Below, piece after piece: positions 47,665 to 60,001 of a stretch of 64,000 nt of DNA; the stretch's first letter is position 1, and each line of letters starts with the position of its first letter. A program made the position numbers and the translations under genes. Location: the NCBI GenBank assembly GCA_963989385.1, contig OZ022498.1:6579501-6643500 (forward strand), written 5' to 3'. A model generated the notes under the pieces. That model saw only the letters and a list, made by a program, of their open reading frames with translations, made no database searches and had not been told where the DNA came from. The stretch is from Ctena decussata (taxonomy: Eukaryota > Mollusca > Bivalvia > Lucinida > Lucinidae).

Positions 47665-48408
47665 CATGGCTTTCAATTACTGGACATTCATTTTCACTGT
47701 CTTTCTCCAAAGAATATTAGATATGGCGGGTGTATTATAGTAGGCAAGTTATGCTTACTATTCGCGAGCACCTGATCACACATCTGTTCTGTGTACCTAA
47801 AATATTTCGGAATATCAATATTTAAATCAGTTACGACAACAGACTGATGGTTTGAGTACTTTGACCACACTTACATACTTATAGAATTGTGAGGAGCCTT
47901 TCAATGTGTTTCTATCAACGATTCTTTCGACATTTTGATATCTACAGATTCGTCTTTGAGTGTTGATTCTCTCCTAGTTGTGATTGGCATGTTCTTCTCA
48001 TATCATATTCAGAGAGAATTAAACTATTTGAAAACTAATTATGGTTTGAGAAAATCACAGTAGTTCCATTTTAAGAATTTCAGGTAGTATCTCACTTATA
48101 ATTCCAGCAATGTATGCCATGCTCGTCTCGAATTATAAGTGAGATGACGTCATAGATCTGTTACCAGAGTAACTACGGCATTACAAACTATTGTGCTCAG
48201 TACCTTGGCAGAATGACGTCTCGGTGAGTTCACTATGACATCGATTTGAACTCTTAGTTGCTATGGCAACTTTTACATGACGTCATTGGTTCCAGAACAT
48301 GGCAAACAATGTATGCCTTGCTCGCCAATTTTTCAATGACATTACAAACTGAAATTCTTTTAATAGAAACTTCAGATTTTTTCAAACATATAATTATTCT
48401 CAACTGAG
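47665..48408. other. Downstream part of Penelope-like copy 1
   Basis: 47665-47830 aligns with 53095-53260. Later sequence holds a hairpin at 48072-48145 (CTCACTTATAATTC and its inverse) and two CAATGTATGCC(A/T)TGCTCG copies. Confidence 0.5.
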
Positions 48409-48504
48409 TTAATTCCGTGTTTCTTTCAGATTTTTGTTTGACATCAATGCAGCTGGTGTTGTGCTGTGTGGCGGCCGTAAAACGTCTCCCCGTACATCAT
48501 CCAT
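48409..48504 (-). CDS. Possible 31-residue sORF in a conserved block, copy 1
   Basis: The ATG at 48502-48504 has A at -3 and G at +4. The peptide starts MDDVRGDVLRPPHSTTPAA. The 69-bp block 48449-48517 is identical to 55104-55172 except one base (S/G codon), while neighbouring sequence is only ~75% identical. No known family is recognised. It could be a short exon, or simply a conserved core of the repeat, so confidence is low. Confidence 0.25.
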   Translation of the reverse strand: MDDVRGDVLRPPHSTTPAALMSNKNLKETRN

Positions 48505-48517
48505 AGTGCAGATTATA

Positions 48518-50639
48518 TTTTAGTTTTGTCCTTTGAGATCAGAGGATACATTCCGAGAAATCAGAAATTATTATTGGTTTAAATTCTTATTCTAGATCAT
48601 CGCTCTTTAATTATTTGGACACTTTTCGATACTTACCAGTCTTTGAATCGACTGTCTTATTAAAATTAAGAAATTGTAGTATGCCTTTCTCTGGCTTTTG
48701 TCACCAGATCATGTCAAGGTTAAATAGCTGAAACTTCGAAGTATGGCCCATGTTCCTTTTTTTGATATTGTTCTCTGCTCTTGAAGGAATTCTTTAAGAT
48801 TTTATTTTTTGTGTTTCGCATTATCGGAGATCCAAAATCGAATTCTACTGTATAGTTTAGGAAACTAACAAGAGTAGAAAAAAACATAATGCTGTTACAT
48901 CGTCTTTAATAAACCACACTTGAAGTGCTCTCACATAAAAACGATTTTTGAGCGGTGGTTTACAGTTGTATGAATCGTCAATGGTAATGTTTGGACGTAA
49001 CTGAAAAGGCATTAGTGGGAAATACAAATGCTATTATATCTTTAATTTGCTCATTAGTGCTTTGACTTTTTTCCAGACGTGTAATACAACTGCATGCGTC
49101 GTAAGTCGAAAATTTTGAAGAAAAGTTAATTACGGTAAGGCATATGCTTGTCTGTTTCAACTTCCGTTTTAGTTTTCGGCTTAAGTAAGATGCTGTTTCT
49201 ACTATGTGTTCGTTTTACATAATAGAACTATGGAATATTTTGTTGATCTTGCCGTGACGAAAATGTAAATATGGGAACAAACTTGTAGCAATTTAGTACT
49301 TTATCGGATTTGCAACTCTCTTGTGAAAAAGCTCATGTTCTGTTAAGTTCAGGCACATTAGTCTCTGTGTCATGCATTTAGCATGTTTAGTAGTTTGGTA
49401 TTTTAATTGGATGTCCTTTGAAGAAAATGACCGTTTGAAGTATGTTATGAGAAGGCTGTTACCTTTTCGCAATTTTGTAGTAGTATAGCCCAAGTGTGCC
49501 ATTATTTCAGTTTCCTATTACAGACCTATTTTCGCCTCATGAATATATATGGCATCTGGGCACTAATACGGCACATTTCAAACGAACTGTATTAGGCCAT
49601 ATCCGTCAGTGAAAACTTTGAATATACAAGCTTTGTAGAGAGCACACAACGTTGATTCCATGTTGGTTCACTGTTGTCTACCAAGTGGGTTAGTATGTTT
49701 ACCTAAAAATCACGGCTTGGTACTTCATACGTGACTTACAGAGCAACAAAATGACCGTTGATAGGAATAATACACAAACAGAATTTATCATATGACGTCC
49801 TATCCGAGAGAGTAATAAAGCCATGCATTAAAACGATAATCATCTAGTGGATTAAATATGTAAATATGCAAATTACGTCGTAACGGTTGCTAATTAAATG
49901 CAATTTTCGTGTCATATGATAAACATATCCTTGCATTCGTGCTCCTGTATTAATAATACATGAGCACCCATGTAGGGTCCCCTATGTCTTACGTGCTGTA
50001 GAGCAAGATTCTGTTTACTGTATCACACATGTATATAGATGGAAAAGTATCATTATGAACAGAAGTTCAAGATACTATTAAGATATGTATCAGCAGACAT
50101 ATATTTGTGTTTTACACCAATTTTCTTGAGGGCATTGTTGCACTTAAGCAAGGAAATTGCTGTAACGCTTTGCAGTGTACATGAAAGGTCAAACTACGGT
50201 TAGATGGAAATGAAAATCATGATGGATAGATAGTTAGAATACAAGCAATTTATTTGATTGATAAGCATGTCTATATCTGATATTATAAAACCACATTTTA
50301 TGGTGATATCCACGAAACTGTCACAAAACGCGAAACAAATATTTCAATAGCATTTGTTGCAGCAGATCGCTAACCGACAAAGCAAAGTAATTAATTGATA
50401 TTTGAGTTAGCCAAACTGAGAACGTTTCACCGCTGTACACTGCAAATTTAAGCATGATATTAATGCTAAAGCAGGTGCGATATAGGCGTCCAATTTCCAT
50501 CTGTCATTCCATCCGTTCGTCCGCCCGTCAGTCTGTTCACATTTACGTCAATCCTGGCGTTTAAATTTGTACAGTTAATTTCTCTAAAACCACTGCACTC
50601 GTGGTTCTCAAATTTTATATGGAGCATGATCAGACTACA
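48518..50639. other. No gene; tail of duplication then unstructured
   Basis: 48518-48804 aligns with 55173-55471 at ~75%, and the duplication ends there. After 48805 no motif or array was seen. Confidence 0.45.
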
Positions 50640-51230
50640 GGGCTTCAGATTACAGAAATTCAGCCTGGTCGAGAATTCAAGATGGCCGCTGATACTAAAT
50701 ATAGCAAAACAACATAATTAACATTTTCTCTAGAACTACAAGGTATATTTGGCTCAAACTTTGCATGGAACGTCAATAGGATCTTCTTTTTAAGAATTAT
50801 GAAATGAAAAATCTCTGTAGCGGAATTAGGCCACAGTGACCTGCGTTTGCTTTCAGAGTCTGAATTTTGCTTGAATGCCTATAAATCGATAAATACAAAA
50901 TGGATTTTACGCAGATTTAATCAGAATGTCAGAATGATTCTTGAAAGGAGTTTTTTTTCTCTCAAATTTTGGGGAATGTACCATCCAAGATGGCCGCAAC
51001 TGTCATTACTAAAAATAGCAAACACATGTAAATTACTATATTTCAGGAACCTCTGAGAGGATTTGGACCAATTTTGTGTCAGAATGATCCTTGCATATTA
51101 TATTTTGGTTTTTGGCGAATTGGCCATTCAAGATGGTTGTCATCCAGCGTTACTTAAAATAGCACAAACATGCAAATGGTAGTACCTTAAAAACCACAGG
51201 GCGGATTTTGACAAAGTTTGTGTCAGAGTA
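50640..51230 (+). repeat. Degenerate tandem units with CAAGATGG
   Basis: CAAGATGG(C/T)(C/T)G…ACT(A)AAAATAGCA…ACA recurs near 50680, 50987 and 51129, preceded each time by a GATTTTGG/ATTTGG-type stretch. The units are strongly diverged. Confidence 0.6.
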
Positions 51231-51970
51231 ACGCCTGAAGTTATTTACTTGTTTTAATTTTTAATTTTAGCTTTCACTTTCTTCTCAACATGACCTCTCC
51301 TATTGTGGAAACACAATGCAGTGCGACATAGCATTCCGCGGATTTCTTGTTTATATAATTAAACAACAAATTAAAAGACGTTGCAAAAACAATCTGCTGG
51401 CGAGAATGTTTGGAAGATTAAACACCTGTAAATAAGAAAGGTGATGAGCATGAGAAACGGCAGTTTGATAGTCGTATATGCACTGAAATTTACATATAAT
51501 ACAATACGTGCAGCTGTACATTTTAATTGATTTATTCGTACATATAATAAAACAGATAGAGCCTAACAATTTACATGTTTAAAATTGATTCCATCCAGAT
51601 GTCATAAAAGCTAACATCAGAGCGCAAAAATCAAATACAGTTACATATGTTTCAAATTAAGTGTTCACTATTCACACTTGCCACTGACTTCCTTTTAGGT
51701 AACCTGTGTCAGCAACTAGCTTCATACACCGATGAACGACAATTGATCATGTGACGATGTCGTCAAGCAACGTCTAAGATATACGAACGTCTTGATTGGT
51801 CCATGTAACATTCGATTAATGCCCACGTCATGGCCACGGCTGTTTATCGTAATGGCCGAACACGTCGTTGCTTACTCTTCTTCGACCCATATTTTGCATA
51901 TTATACACTAAATTACCACAAAAACGGCACAGAAAGGGTCTAAAATAAAGGGTAAAATATTAAAGTTAAA
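51231..51970. other. No gene recognised
   Basis: AT-rich sequence with no motif or array noted. Confidence 0.4.
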
Positions 51971-52104
51971 GTTCGATTTTTCAGCGTTTAACGTGTAAAG
52001 GAGCCAGTGGTCGTCGCTGAAACTATGCAAGAAGCGCTTCGCGCTTCGTGGATTTTAGCTTCGCCCACTGGCTTCATCACACGATGAGCGCTGAAAAATC
52101 AAAT
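51971..52104. mobile_element. Small palindromic MITE (GATTTTTCAGCG)
   Basis: GATTTTTCAGCG pairs with CGCTGAAAAATC, GCCAGTGG with CCACTGGC, and the centre is GAAGCGCTTCGCGCTTC. Confidence 0.75.
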
Positions 52105-52548
52105 TTATTTCTTATGTACGTCAAACAACAGCAGGTAGGGCCAGACAAAGAGACACATACAAACATGATCTAAAAATGTAAACGACTTTGACAGGCTCCG
52201 GGCAAACAAGATGACCAGAAATCCAACACCAGCACAAGGGAGTGGACAGTATAATACTTGCCAGAAGATACACTCTGTACAGTGGAACTAGTGGGACTCT
52301 CCTTGTGAAAAAAGACAAGCTCCAAAAAGGAGAAGCGCCAAACATTCTATTAGTTACATTACAAACAGAAATTGCACGTAATGAAAATGAGGATCGCAAA
52401 ATGCACTACATAAAATTGCTTTATCTAATTTAAGTATTTATCATTTCGGTCAATCGTTGTCCTTCCAAATTGCGAAACATAACCTCTTAGCAACCTAAGA
52501 TGTAATGTTGACATGCTGTTTAACCGTATGGCAGATATATTGACAGTT

Positions 52549-52554
<6 letters not shown>

Positions 52555-52596
<42 letters not shown>
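52555..52596 (+). repeat. (GA)21 microsatellite
   Basis: Uninterrupted GA run about 190 bp upstream of the second Penelope-like copy. Confidence 0.97.
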
Positions 52597-52599
<3 letters not shown>

Positions 52600-52779
52600 T
52601 ATTAATCTTTTACCAGCACAGTAGATGATGGATCACTACTTGTACATTTTGATACAGTAAATTTGTATTCAAACAATAATCGGTCCTTAGCCAATGAGTT
52701 TTCAAAAACAAACGAAATAAAATTCATAGACGGTTTTCCAAAATATTTATTTGGGATACATTTCAATCATTTTTGTAAA

Positions 52780-53094
52780 CCAAAGACTTGCAGGAACAAC
52801 TTCAATTTTTCCATATTTAACTTTTCATTTTTGAGTAGTAATATCCCTTAGGCACCTACAGACGGAGTTTATGTTTCTAAGCTAGTCCGCCATGCTAGAG
52901 CCTGTTTCAAATATCAAGACATTGTGGAAAGAGGGAAGCTACTCACTCGAAAACTGTTGAAACAGGGTTATTACAAAGTAAAGCTTGTGTCGACAGTTAA
53001 AAAATTTTATGGAAGACACCATGACCTCAGTGATCCCTACAATGTGGCCGTGTCTAAACAAATTTCCGATTTGATGACCTCAGCCGAAGCTTAG
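52780..53094 (+). pseudogene. Penelope-like RT C-terminus, copy 2
   Basis: One frame reads NNFNFSIFNFSFLSSNIP, an in-frame TAG (52849-52851), then VYVSKLVRHARACFKYQDIV, RGKLLTRKLLKQGYYKVKLV, KKFYGRHHDLSDPYNV, ISDLMTSAEA and TAG at 53092. Only the C-terminal ~100 residues survive. No GIY-YIG endonuclease follows within this frame. It is a 5'-truncated copy paralogous to 46191-47664. Confidence 0.7.
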
Positions 53095-53340
53095 TTAAGC
53101 TTTCAAATACGGACTTTCATTTTCACTGACTTTTTCCACTGATACATAGATATGGCGGATGTATTATAGTAGGCAGGTGATGCTTACTACCCGTGGGCAC
53201 CTTATCACACCTCTGTTTTGGGATCCATGTCTGTGTATCTAATATCAACGTATTCATACCAAGTTTAGTGCGACAACCCGCGTTTCTGTATTTAGCTTCT
53301 TCAGTGTCGCTAAACCCCAAAAGTTTGAAAGATAAAAAAG

Positions 53341-53619
53341 ATGATGGGCAGGTCTAGGCAGGCAACAGCATCCCTCTCCGAGCCGCACTTACTGTCATAT
53401 TCCGCGGGACACATTAGCCGCAGACATCAGGCAAGAGACGCGAGCGCAGGCGTTCCCCATCGAGCCGCCTCAACCCCTGCGCCCCGAGAAAGGCAACAGA
53501 CAAGTGCATCAGGAAAGAGATGTCCGGTGCAGCAAGAACCCGCAAAAAGCCAAAACAACTCCAAAGAATGGAAGCCAAACTCCGCTAAGATTCATGTCGC
53601 TGTGACAAGTCTGTCTTAG
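53341..53619 (+). CDS. Unrecognised 92-residue ORF in a GC-rich island
   Basis: It starts ATGATGGGCAGG and is rich in Ser, Arg, Ala and Pro. Local GC is clearly higher than its AT-rich surroundings. The block has no counterpart in copy 1 of the Penelope-like repeat, so it is an insertion or a separate unit. No domain is visible, and both reading and strand are uncertain. Confidence 0.2.
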   Translation: MMGRSRQATASLSEPHLLSYSAGHISRRHQARDASAGVPHRAASTPAPRERQQTSASGKRCPVQQEPAKSQNNSKEWKPNSAKIHVAVTSLS

Positions 53620-54381
53620 TTTTAGAATAATTTAGAAATGTTACAAGATATACATCAAATTGAATAAGGTTACTTTAAATCAGTATTTAAGTAGTGACCT
53701 CAATGCCAGAGAACCAGAATCAACACTGAAACACTGACTAACTGGGTTGATGATATCCTCGGGGACAAATTGTCCACCAGCAGTGATATCGGAAATTATT
53801 CCGGAATTGTCTATGTTTGAATGACTTCCGAGTTCGGACTTATGATTTTGGTACTTAGCCCACTTTCATTTAAATGAGCATTATTACCAACAAACTAAAG
53901 AAACGGCAATGGGAACGAAAAGCGCACCAACATATCAAACACAATTTTTAGACTACTGAGAACATGAGCATAACGAAACAATACGGAAACGAGCTACAAA
54001 GTAGATGAGTTGCCAGTTATAAGGAACGGACACAATCTTTTACCACATTCTGCCCTAAACATCAAATTTGAAAGGAAAATAAAAAATAAAATGCAAGGGG
54101 TCTATGAGGAACTAATACAATCAAATCCCACATCCCGCCCGCAAAACCAAAAAAATAATTGAAGATCAATAGCATCACAACAACGATAAAATAAATGTAT
54201 CTGATACTACAGTGCTGGGTAGCTGGGTGTCCTACAAATTCGGATAATAGTAAACCAAGGGCCTAATGTGCTTGCAGTAGGTGCGGGTGGGGCCTGTTTA
54301 GATATTTTTTTTCTCTGGCCTTTCATATCTCTTTTTCTCTTTACTCCTCTGTTTGAGACGGATCTTAAGGATCTCCTGGTA

Positions 54382-54424
54382 GAACGGCTCTTTAAAGACT
54401 GAAATACAGTCTCAAAGAGCCGTT
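54382..54424. other. Hairpin AACGGCTCTTTAAAGACT
   Basis: An 18-bp arm pairs with AGTCTCAAAGAGCCGTT with one bulge. It stands alone in otherwise unstructured AT-rich sequence (53620-55090), where no gene was seen. Confidence 0.6.
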
Positions 54425-55092
54425 AAACTCAAAACAAGCAACCAGAGACTATACACATGTTTTATAAATTTTGTGTGAATTAAAGAATTTATAAAATGTA
54501 AACTGATGATGATAGTACGTAGTAGAAAGACTTATGGATGCCCAATCACCGAATACATGCACCTAGATAAGAGTTGAAAAGATAATTTTAAAATGTAACG
54601 CTTCTTGAAATGAGGAATAATTTAAAACGAAAAAGTTACTTTTATTTCAAGTAAAAGAAAATGCTGTAAAACAAACAAACTTATATTTAGAAAAAGAAAT
54701 TTGACTAGGACAAATATTAAATTCCAAAAACAAAAACTGATCTAAGCAATCCCCTATGGAGGAACTATATAAGTAAAATCATTCAATTATAATGCCTTTC
54801 ATAAGCCAGTCGCTTACCGTATGAGAAAGAAAGTAAATTCTTTATCTAGCGTGGGTGGAAACATTTAGTAAGTGACAAAGCCAATCTTCCATGAGGCCAT
54901 CAAAAATAATACAACTGAACGAGCAATATAAACGCATATACAAATACACAAAATACCATAAAACTTATTTGTACTGGGGGAGATATGTCGAAGCAAACAG
55001 CGCAGGCACAGATTAGACTGCTCCTAGCGGAGCCGTATGCCCTATTATACAGCTTGCAGTTACATAAATCTGTGTATTTTATTGAAGAAATA

Positions 55093-55158
55093 TTACCTCA
55101 CTGCAGCTGGTGTTGTGCCGTGTGGCGGCCGTAAAACGTCTCCCCGTACATCATCCAT
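55093..55158 (-). CDS. Possible 21-residue sORF in the conserved block, copy 2
   Basis: The peptide starts MDDVRGDVLRPPHGTTPAA, one substitution from copy 1, then VR and stop. A splice-donor-like GAG|GTAATA overlaps the stop (55091-55098), so the frame could be a first exon. The function is unknown. Confidence 0.25.
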   Translation of the reverse strand: MDDVRGDVLRPPHGTTPAAVR

Positions 55159-55471
55159 AGTGCAGATTATATATTATTTACATCCTTTGAGATCAGGGGA
55201 TAGATTCTGAGAAGTCTAAAATTTGAGATCGATTTAGACTGTTATTCTAGATCATCGTCTTTTGTATTATTTGGATCCTTTTGAAATTAATTAGTCTTTG
55301 AATCGACTGCCCAATTAAAATTAAGAAATTACAGTATGTTTTTTTTCTAGTTTTGTCCTCAGATATTGTCAGCGTCACTGACGAGACTTTAATAGCCGAA
55401 ACTACGTAGTCTGGCCCATGTTCCTACTTCTGTATGTATTCTCTGCTCTTGAAGGAACTTTTTAAGATTTT

Positions 55472-56115
55472 AATTACACCAAACTGTATTATTGTGCCTG
55501 ACTGTACAGTTTGCCATTTTTGCCGATGAAAGAATAGCCGAATCGTAACTGAAATCTACAGTTTGCCGTTTTTACCGACAAAAGAATAAATATGTAATGA
55601 CACGAACTGTCAAAAGCATAGAACTGAAACACTTGAAAATATAAGAAGCATGTAGCGTTCACGTATCTGTATGTTCTTACCATGTTACAACGACACCTTT
55701 TAAATAAATATGGATAACGGCTATACGCTTCCATATTATACTAAGGCTTAATGTCATTATTAAACTTTCGAGTGGCGGTCTCTAATTAATTCAGTTTGAA
55801 ATAAGATTAACGTTACATGAATCTCTTAGTTTTCGTCAGATTTCATTAAATATACACTTGCACTTTTGTGTTTCTAAGATCCTCATCCTAGTCCTTGTTG
55901 TCAACTTTGTGTTTCTTAACAAATTAATCGTGTGTGTGCATTTTAATGTGTTTGTCGTCAGTTTGTCCTGCTATCACAATGTCCATGTTGGTGTTCGTTA
56001 CAAACAACAGTGTTGGAGAGCATAAATGTACTTTTATCTGATAGATACAGCTCTTCACTAAATTGCTTTTGCTTTTATCAAAGACAGACAGATCCTCATT
56101 AGACTATTGCGTATT
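55472..56115. other. No gene recognised
   Basis: A tandem CTACAGTTTGCC(A/G)TTTTTGCCGA motif recurs near 55505 and 55555. Nothing else was seen. Confidence 0.4.
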
Positions 56116-56326
56116 TGAGCCGCGACACGACAAAGCCAACAATGTGGTTGTGCGCCCAGCGCAGACTTAAATCAGAGTCTTCGCTGTCCGCACGAAGCTA
56201 ACTTAGACCCTTAGCTACATTCTAAGCCCGCAGAAAAGACTTTGATCTGACTGAGTGGATACCCAGGCTGACCTGAGTCTGCGTTGGGCGCACAACCGCA
56301 TTGATGGTTTTCTCGTGTCGCGGCTC
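56116..56326. mobile_element. Palindromic MITE, TGAGCCGCGACACGA family, copy 2
   Basis: TGAGCCGCGACACGACAAAG and the inverse CTCGTGTCGCGGCTCA bound it. The interior has GTTGTGCGCCCAGCGCAGAC and its complement. It is slightly shorter than copies 1 and 3. Confidence 0.88.
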
Positions 56327-56747
56327 ATTTGTCTCTTTCACCTAGACACAACTAAGCAAGTGTCATTTTAGCTTGTGAGCTATAATATTTGGCTGACATT
56401 CACACGACATACCAAAGAAAAGAGACTAAAATGTTTCGTTCTCAATTAATTATACATGTCATACGAAAATGACTTTTCGTCCCTGTAAAAGCCAGCTACA
56501 AAGAAACTTTCAGACATTTTAACGGCCTCATAAGAAAAATTGTGTAAGTGTCCAATTCGGGTCATCGCGGAATTGTCTCGAAGGGCATTCAGTGCCATGT
56601 CATTCAAAAATATACATTTTGCTTAACAAAATAATGTAAAGGTTATCAATACAGCTTTTTCTCGGTTATCATATTAAGACATCATCGTATTTGAAAGTCT
56701 ACATAATAAACTTGTTTGAACTTCTGGAAATCAGCAATCACATAAAA

Positions 56748-56985
56748 TGAGCCGCGACACGACAAAACCAACAGTGTGGTTTTACGGCCAGCGCAGACTC
56801 AGATCAGTCTGGGCATCCGCCCAGTCTGATCAGAGTCTTCACTGTCCGCATGGAGGTAGCTTAGACCCTTAGCTACCCTTCAAGCCCTAAGCGAAGAGTC
56901 TGGCCGGACTGGGCGGACACCCAGGCTGATCTGAGTCTGCGCTGGGCTCACAACCACATTGTTGGATTTCTCGTGTCGCGGCTCA
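56748..56985. mobile_element. Palindromic MITE, TGAGCCGCGACACGA family, copy 3
   Basis: Same ends and interior as copy 2, only 421 bp away and in similar orientation. AA flanks both sides. Confidence 0.88.
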
Positions 56986-59489
56986 AATAATGATGTTCCC
57001 TAAATAAGCTGCTGTTTTCGCTTCCCTGATGAGATCGTTGGCTTTATTCCCCTTGCAGAATTAAAAACTTTTTCGGGGTTCAAATGGTGGTTTAATTTGC
57101 TCCAGGACCTGTAATTCAGTCCAGGGATCATTGGTTTCGTAACACGTTATTTCTGACGAGTCCTCATCTTTGATTCATCGTAGTTTTTATCGTGATTTTT
57201 TTGTTTCCCGTGATGATTTGTTGGTGGTTTAAGAAACCTTCGCCCGGACCGAACAACTAATGTTAGGTTTCGAACCAATGCAGAAGCTACATGTAACGGC
57301 GAGAGTTAGGTTCAGGTAAAATTACTTTAAGCCTCACTCTGACCTTTCCAAGGCGGTACTTCTGTTATGAATTCTTACTGCTACTTCTTCTTGCTGTCCA
57401 CGTCGATGCTTTCATTCACCTGTTGTGATATTTGTTGTTGATGTAGCTGACTGACCACATGTCTGGAAAAGAGCTGTTTATTTGGTTTGCCATTCCTTTC
57501 GTGAACTGCTGTTAGTACTAAGTTTAGTTTATACATATTTTATTTCAAACTATAAAAGTTATGTACAGGTAATAACAGCATACAATAGCAAAGGGATATG
57601 AATGGAAACCAAGGGCTTATTAAGCTCGTATCCTGCTGACTATTTATCTATACATGTATACTTCTTCCTCTTTGGTTTTGAGGGCGGAATATTGATCTGA
57701 TTATATTAGTTACTGACCATTGCCTAGCTATTTACTTTTCCTGTCTGTATCTACTCATACAGAAATGCATCTAATGAGCGGTATGGCGGTGTGAATTCTT
57801 CGCATACGCGCTTACGGAGCTATAACCCTCTCACTTACTAACATCTTGATTCATATGGTATTTGTTTTACAATAAAACACAATATACATACAAAGAAAAA
57901 TGAAAAGCAAACTATAAAATATGATGAGGACTCAACAGAAACATCCTCTGGAACAAAGGAAAACCACCAGATGAACCTCGAGCATGGGGCGCCGACCAAT
58001 AGAGCCCCGATTCACGACAGGAAAAATCAGGCCCGACCAAAAATATATAATATTTTCTGAGAAGTCATTAAGACTAAGGTCTGACCCTCAGGCTTGAAAT
58101 TAAAGAGGACAGTAAACTTGTCAACCGTGAAAAAGCTAACAGCTAACCATTCAGTCTGTCGAACAATGTACATGTATGTTGTAGCCAATTCTTTTCTAGC
58201 GAATTATTGTCCTTTTAAACTGAAAAAAGTCAGTTTACAAATAGTTTCTTAACTTTACACCAAGTCATCATAAATTCAACTTATGAAAGCCTTGTATCGG
58301 AAGCGTTTTTGATCCAACGCTAAATTTAAAACCAAGTCGAGGTGTTGTCAGTAAAACTTGGATAAATCTTTTCGCAATTAATGATACCGGTATAGCTTTG
58401 TTTAAGAAGCTAGGTGTCAAAATTTTATTATGGGCATTGAAAGTCAACCAAGTGACTTGCCACGAAAGCCAAACGAATGAGTTAAGAAATATAAACATCA
58501 TAAGCTACAAATCAGGGAGTGTCATCGGTCTAAAATACATGTATAAGCGTAACTATACCAAATTTAGTGCGACTGACGCCCACTGTGGTTTAACTGGTAG
58601 ATTTCTTCTCCTCCAGAATTTCAGTGTTGCTATTTCTATGAGTCCTCCATGTTTGTTTTATCTTAGTTTTAATTTTGATTTCCTGAGATATTACACTTAT
58701 GAGAGCAAACCGAACAACTAAGTGTCAGACGAACAAAAGCAGGTCCAAGGGCTCGACCGCAAACCGGTTAAGCCCCACAGTAATTTCATTGCTGGCTGTC
58801 CCAAGGCGGCACTTATGTTTGGTTCTTCTTAGGTGTTTCATGTGTTGTTTGTCGTTTTGACCGGTTTGATAAATGGTTTGTTATGATAAGGCTAGCCCTG
58901 ATATTAAATAAATGAAATAGGTAAAATAGGTTTTATGTATTGGTAGTTGCTATGTCTGTTATATATTGGACAAAAAAAGTTAGGGATCAAATATTTGACT
59001 GAAGCTTGAATCATGAAAAATTAATTTTCCAAAAACAAATTTTCTTCTGTTCAGTACAACTGTCAAAGTCGCACAGGACTGCATGAAAAATATTGGAATC
59101 GGGTCACGTGACACACCAGTATAACCGAAGAAACAGACGTACCCCTCAAATTGAAGTGAAAATTTGCATCACCACAAAATCAAATATCCATGACTCTTGA
59201 ATCTAACCATGCAAAAGCATTGCCAGTGCTCATCGATACCTCCGGGGGTCTGCATGACAGCTACTCGGTACCCTTTTGGTAAAGGCTAGAGGCTCATTTC
59301 GGGACTCGTTTGCCATTTTTCATGAAAACCCTGTATTAGCTCTCAAGGAGTTTCCTGAAGCTTCTGGTGATTAGAATTGTGTGTTGTAACATCTGGTAAG
59401 CATGTTCAATCAGATTTAAAACTTGCGATCGACCAGACTTTCCCATACGGACGATAGTTTCTGTCCCCAGCTGCTGGTTCATCACAATA
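56986..59489. other. No gene; low-copy dispersed repeats
   Basis: 57220-57350 and 58690-58820 share ACCGAACAACTAA and CCAAGGCGG(T/C)ACTT(A/C)TG landmarks. 57050-57200 resembles 22180-22320. 58970-59480 may be a decayed DNA element (TATATTGGACAAAAAAAGTT start), but I could not identify it. Confidence 0.45.
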
Positions 59490-59510
59490 GAGTTTAGAGT
59501 TTAGAGTTTA
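59490..59510 (-). repeat. LINE 3' tail, (TAAACTC)n
   Basis: Three 7-bp units end the element. The preceding GGGCCTTTGGCC is a small hairpin that could help the RT recognise its RNA (inference). Confidence 0.75.
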
Positions 59511-60001
59511 TTAGTTTTACAGTAGGCCAAAGGCCCATGAGTACACCGTTTTAACAACATATAGCAATACAATGGACAGTGGTGATCTATGTAAACAAGA
59601 AAAATATACATATCAGCATGATTAAGCATAAGTACAAATACAATATAACAAGTGTTCTAACAAATTACACATTTCCAAACTTGTGTATCCCTAGTTGAGC
59701 ATAGACAGTGTCTACTTAATTTAGAATAAACCGAGTTGAATATCTTAAATGAATTTTACCATTACATACAGCTCCAGATAAGATGAGGTTATGAGGAAAA
59801 TCCAGAAGCAACCACTCCCGCCCTCCAACGAAAGCACGCGCTGCCATCCCTCACCAGAATCGTCTCCTCGAGACGACTCAAGTGAGCGGCCGTAGCACAT
59901 ACTTCCGTGGAGAACCAGGGGAAAAACAAATTCCCAATCTTCCCCGTTACCTCTTCCCATCTGGAAAACTGAATACAGATACGAAAATACAGAGGAGAAA
60001 T

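Noticed and set aside
59745..59960. 71-residue ORF in the LINE 3' UTR
   Set aside because: No motif; it lies after the stop of ORF2 in untranslated sequence.
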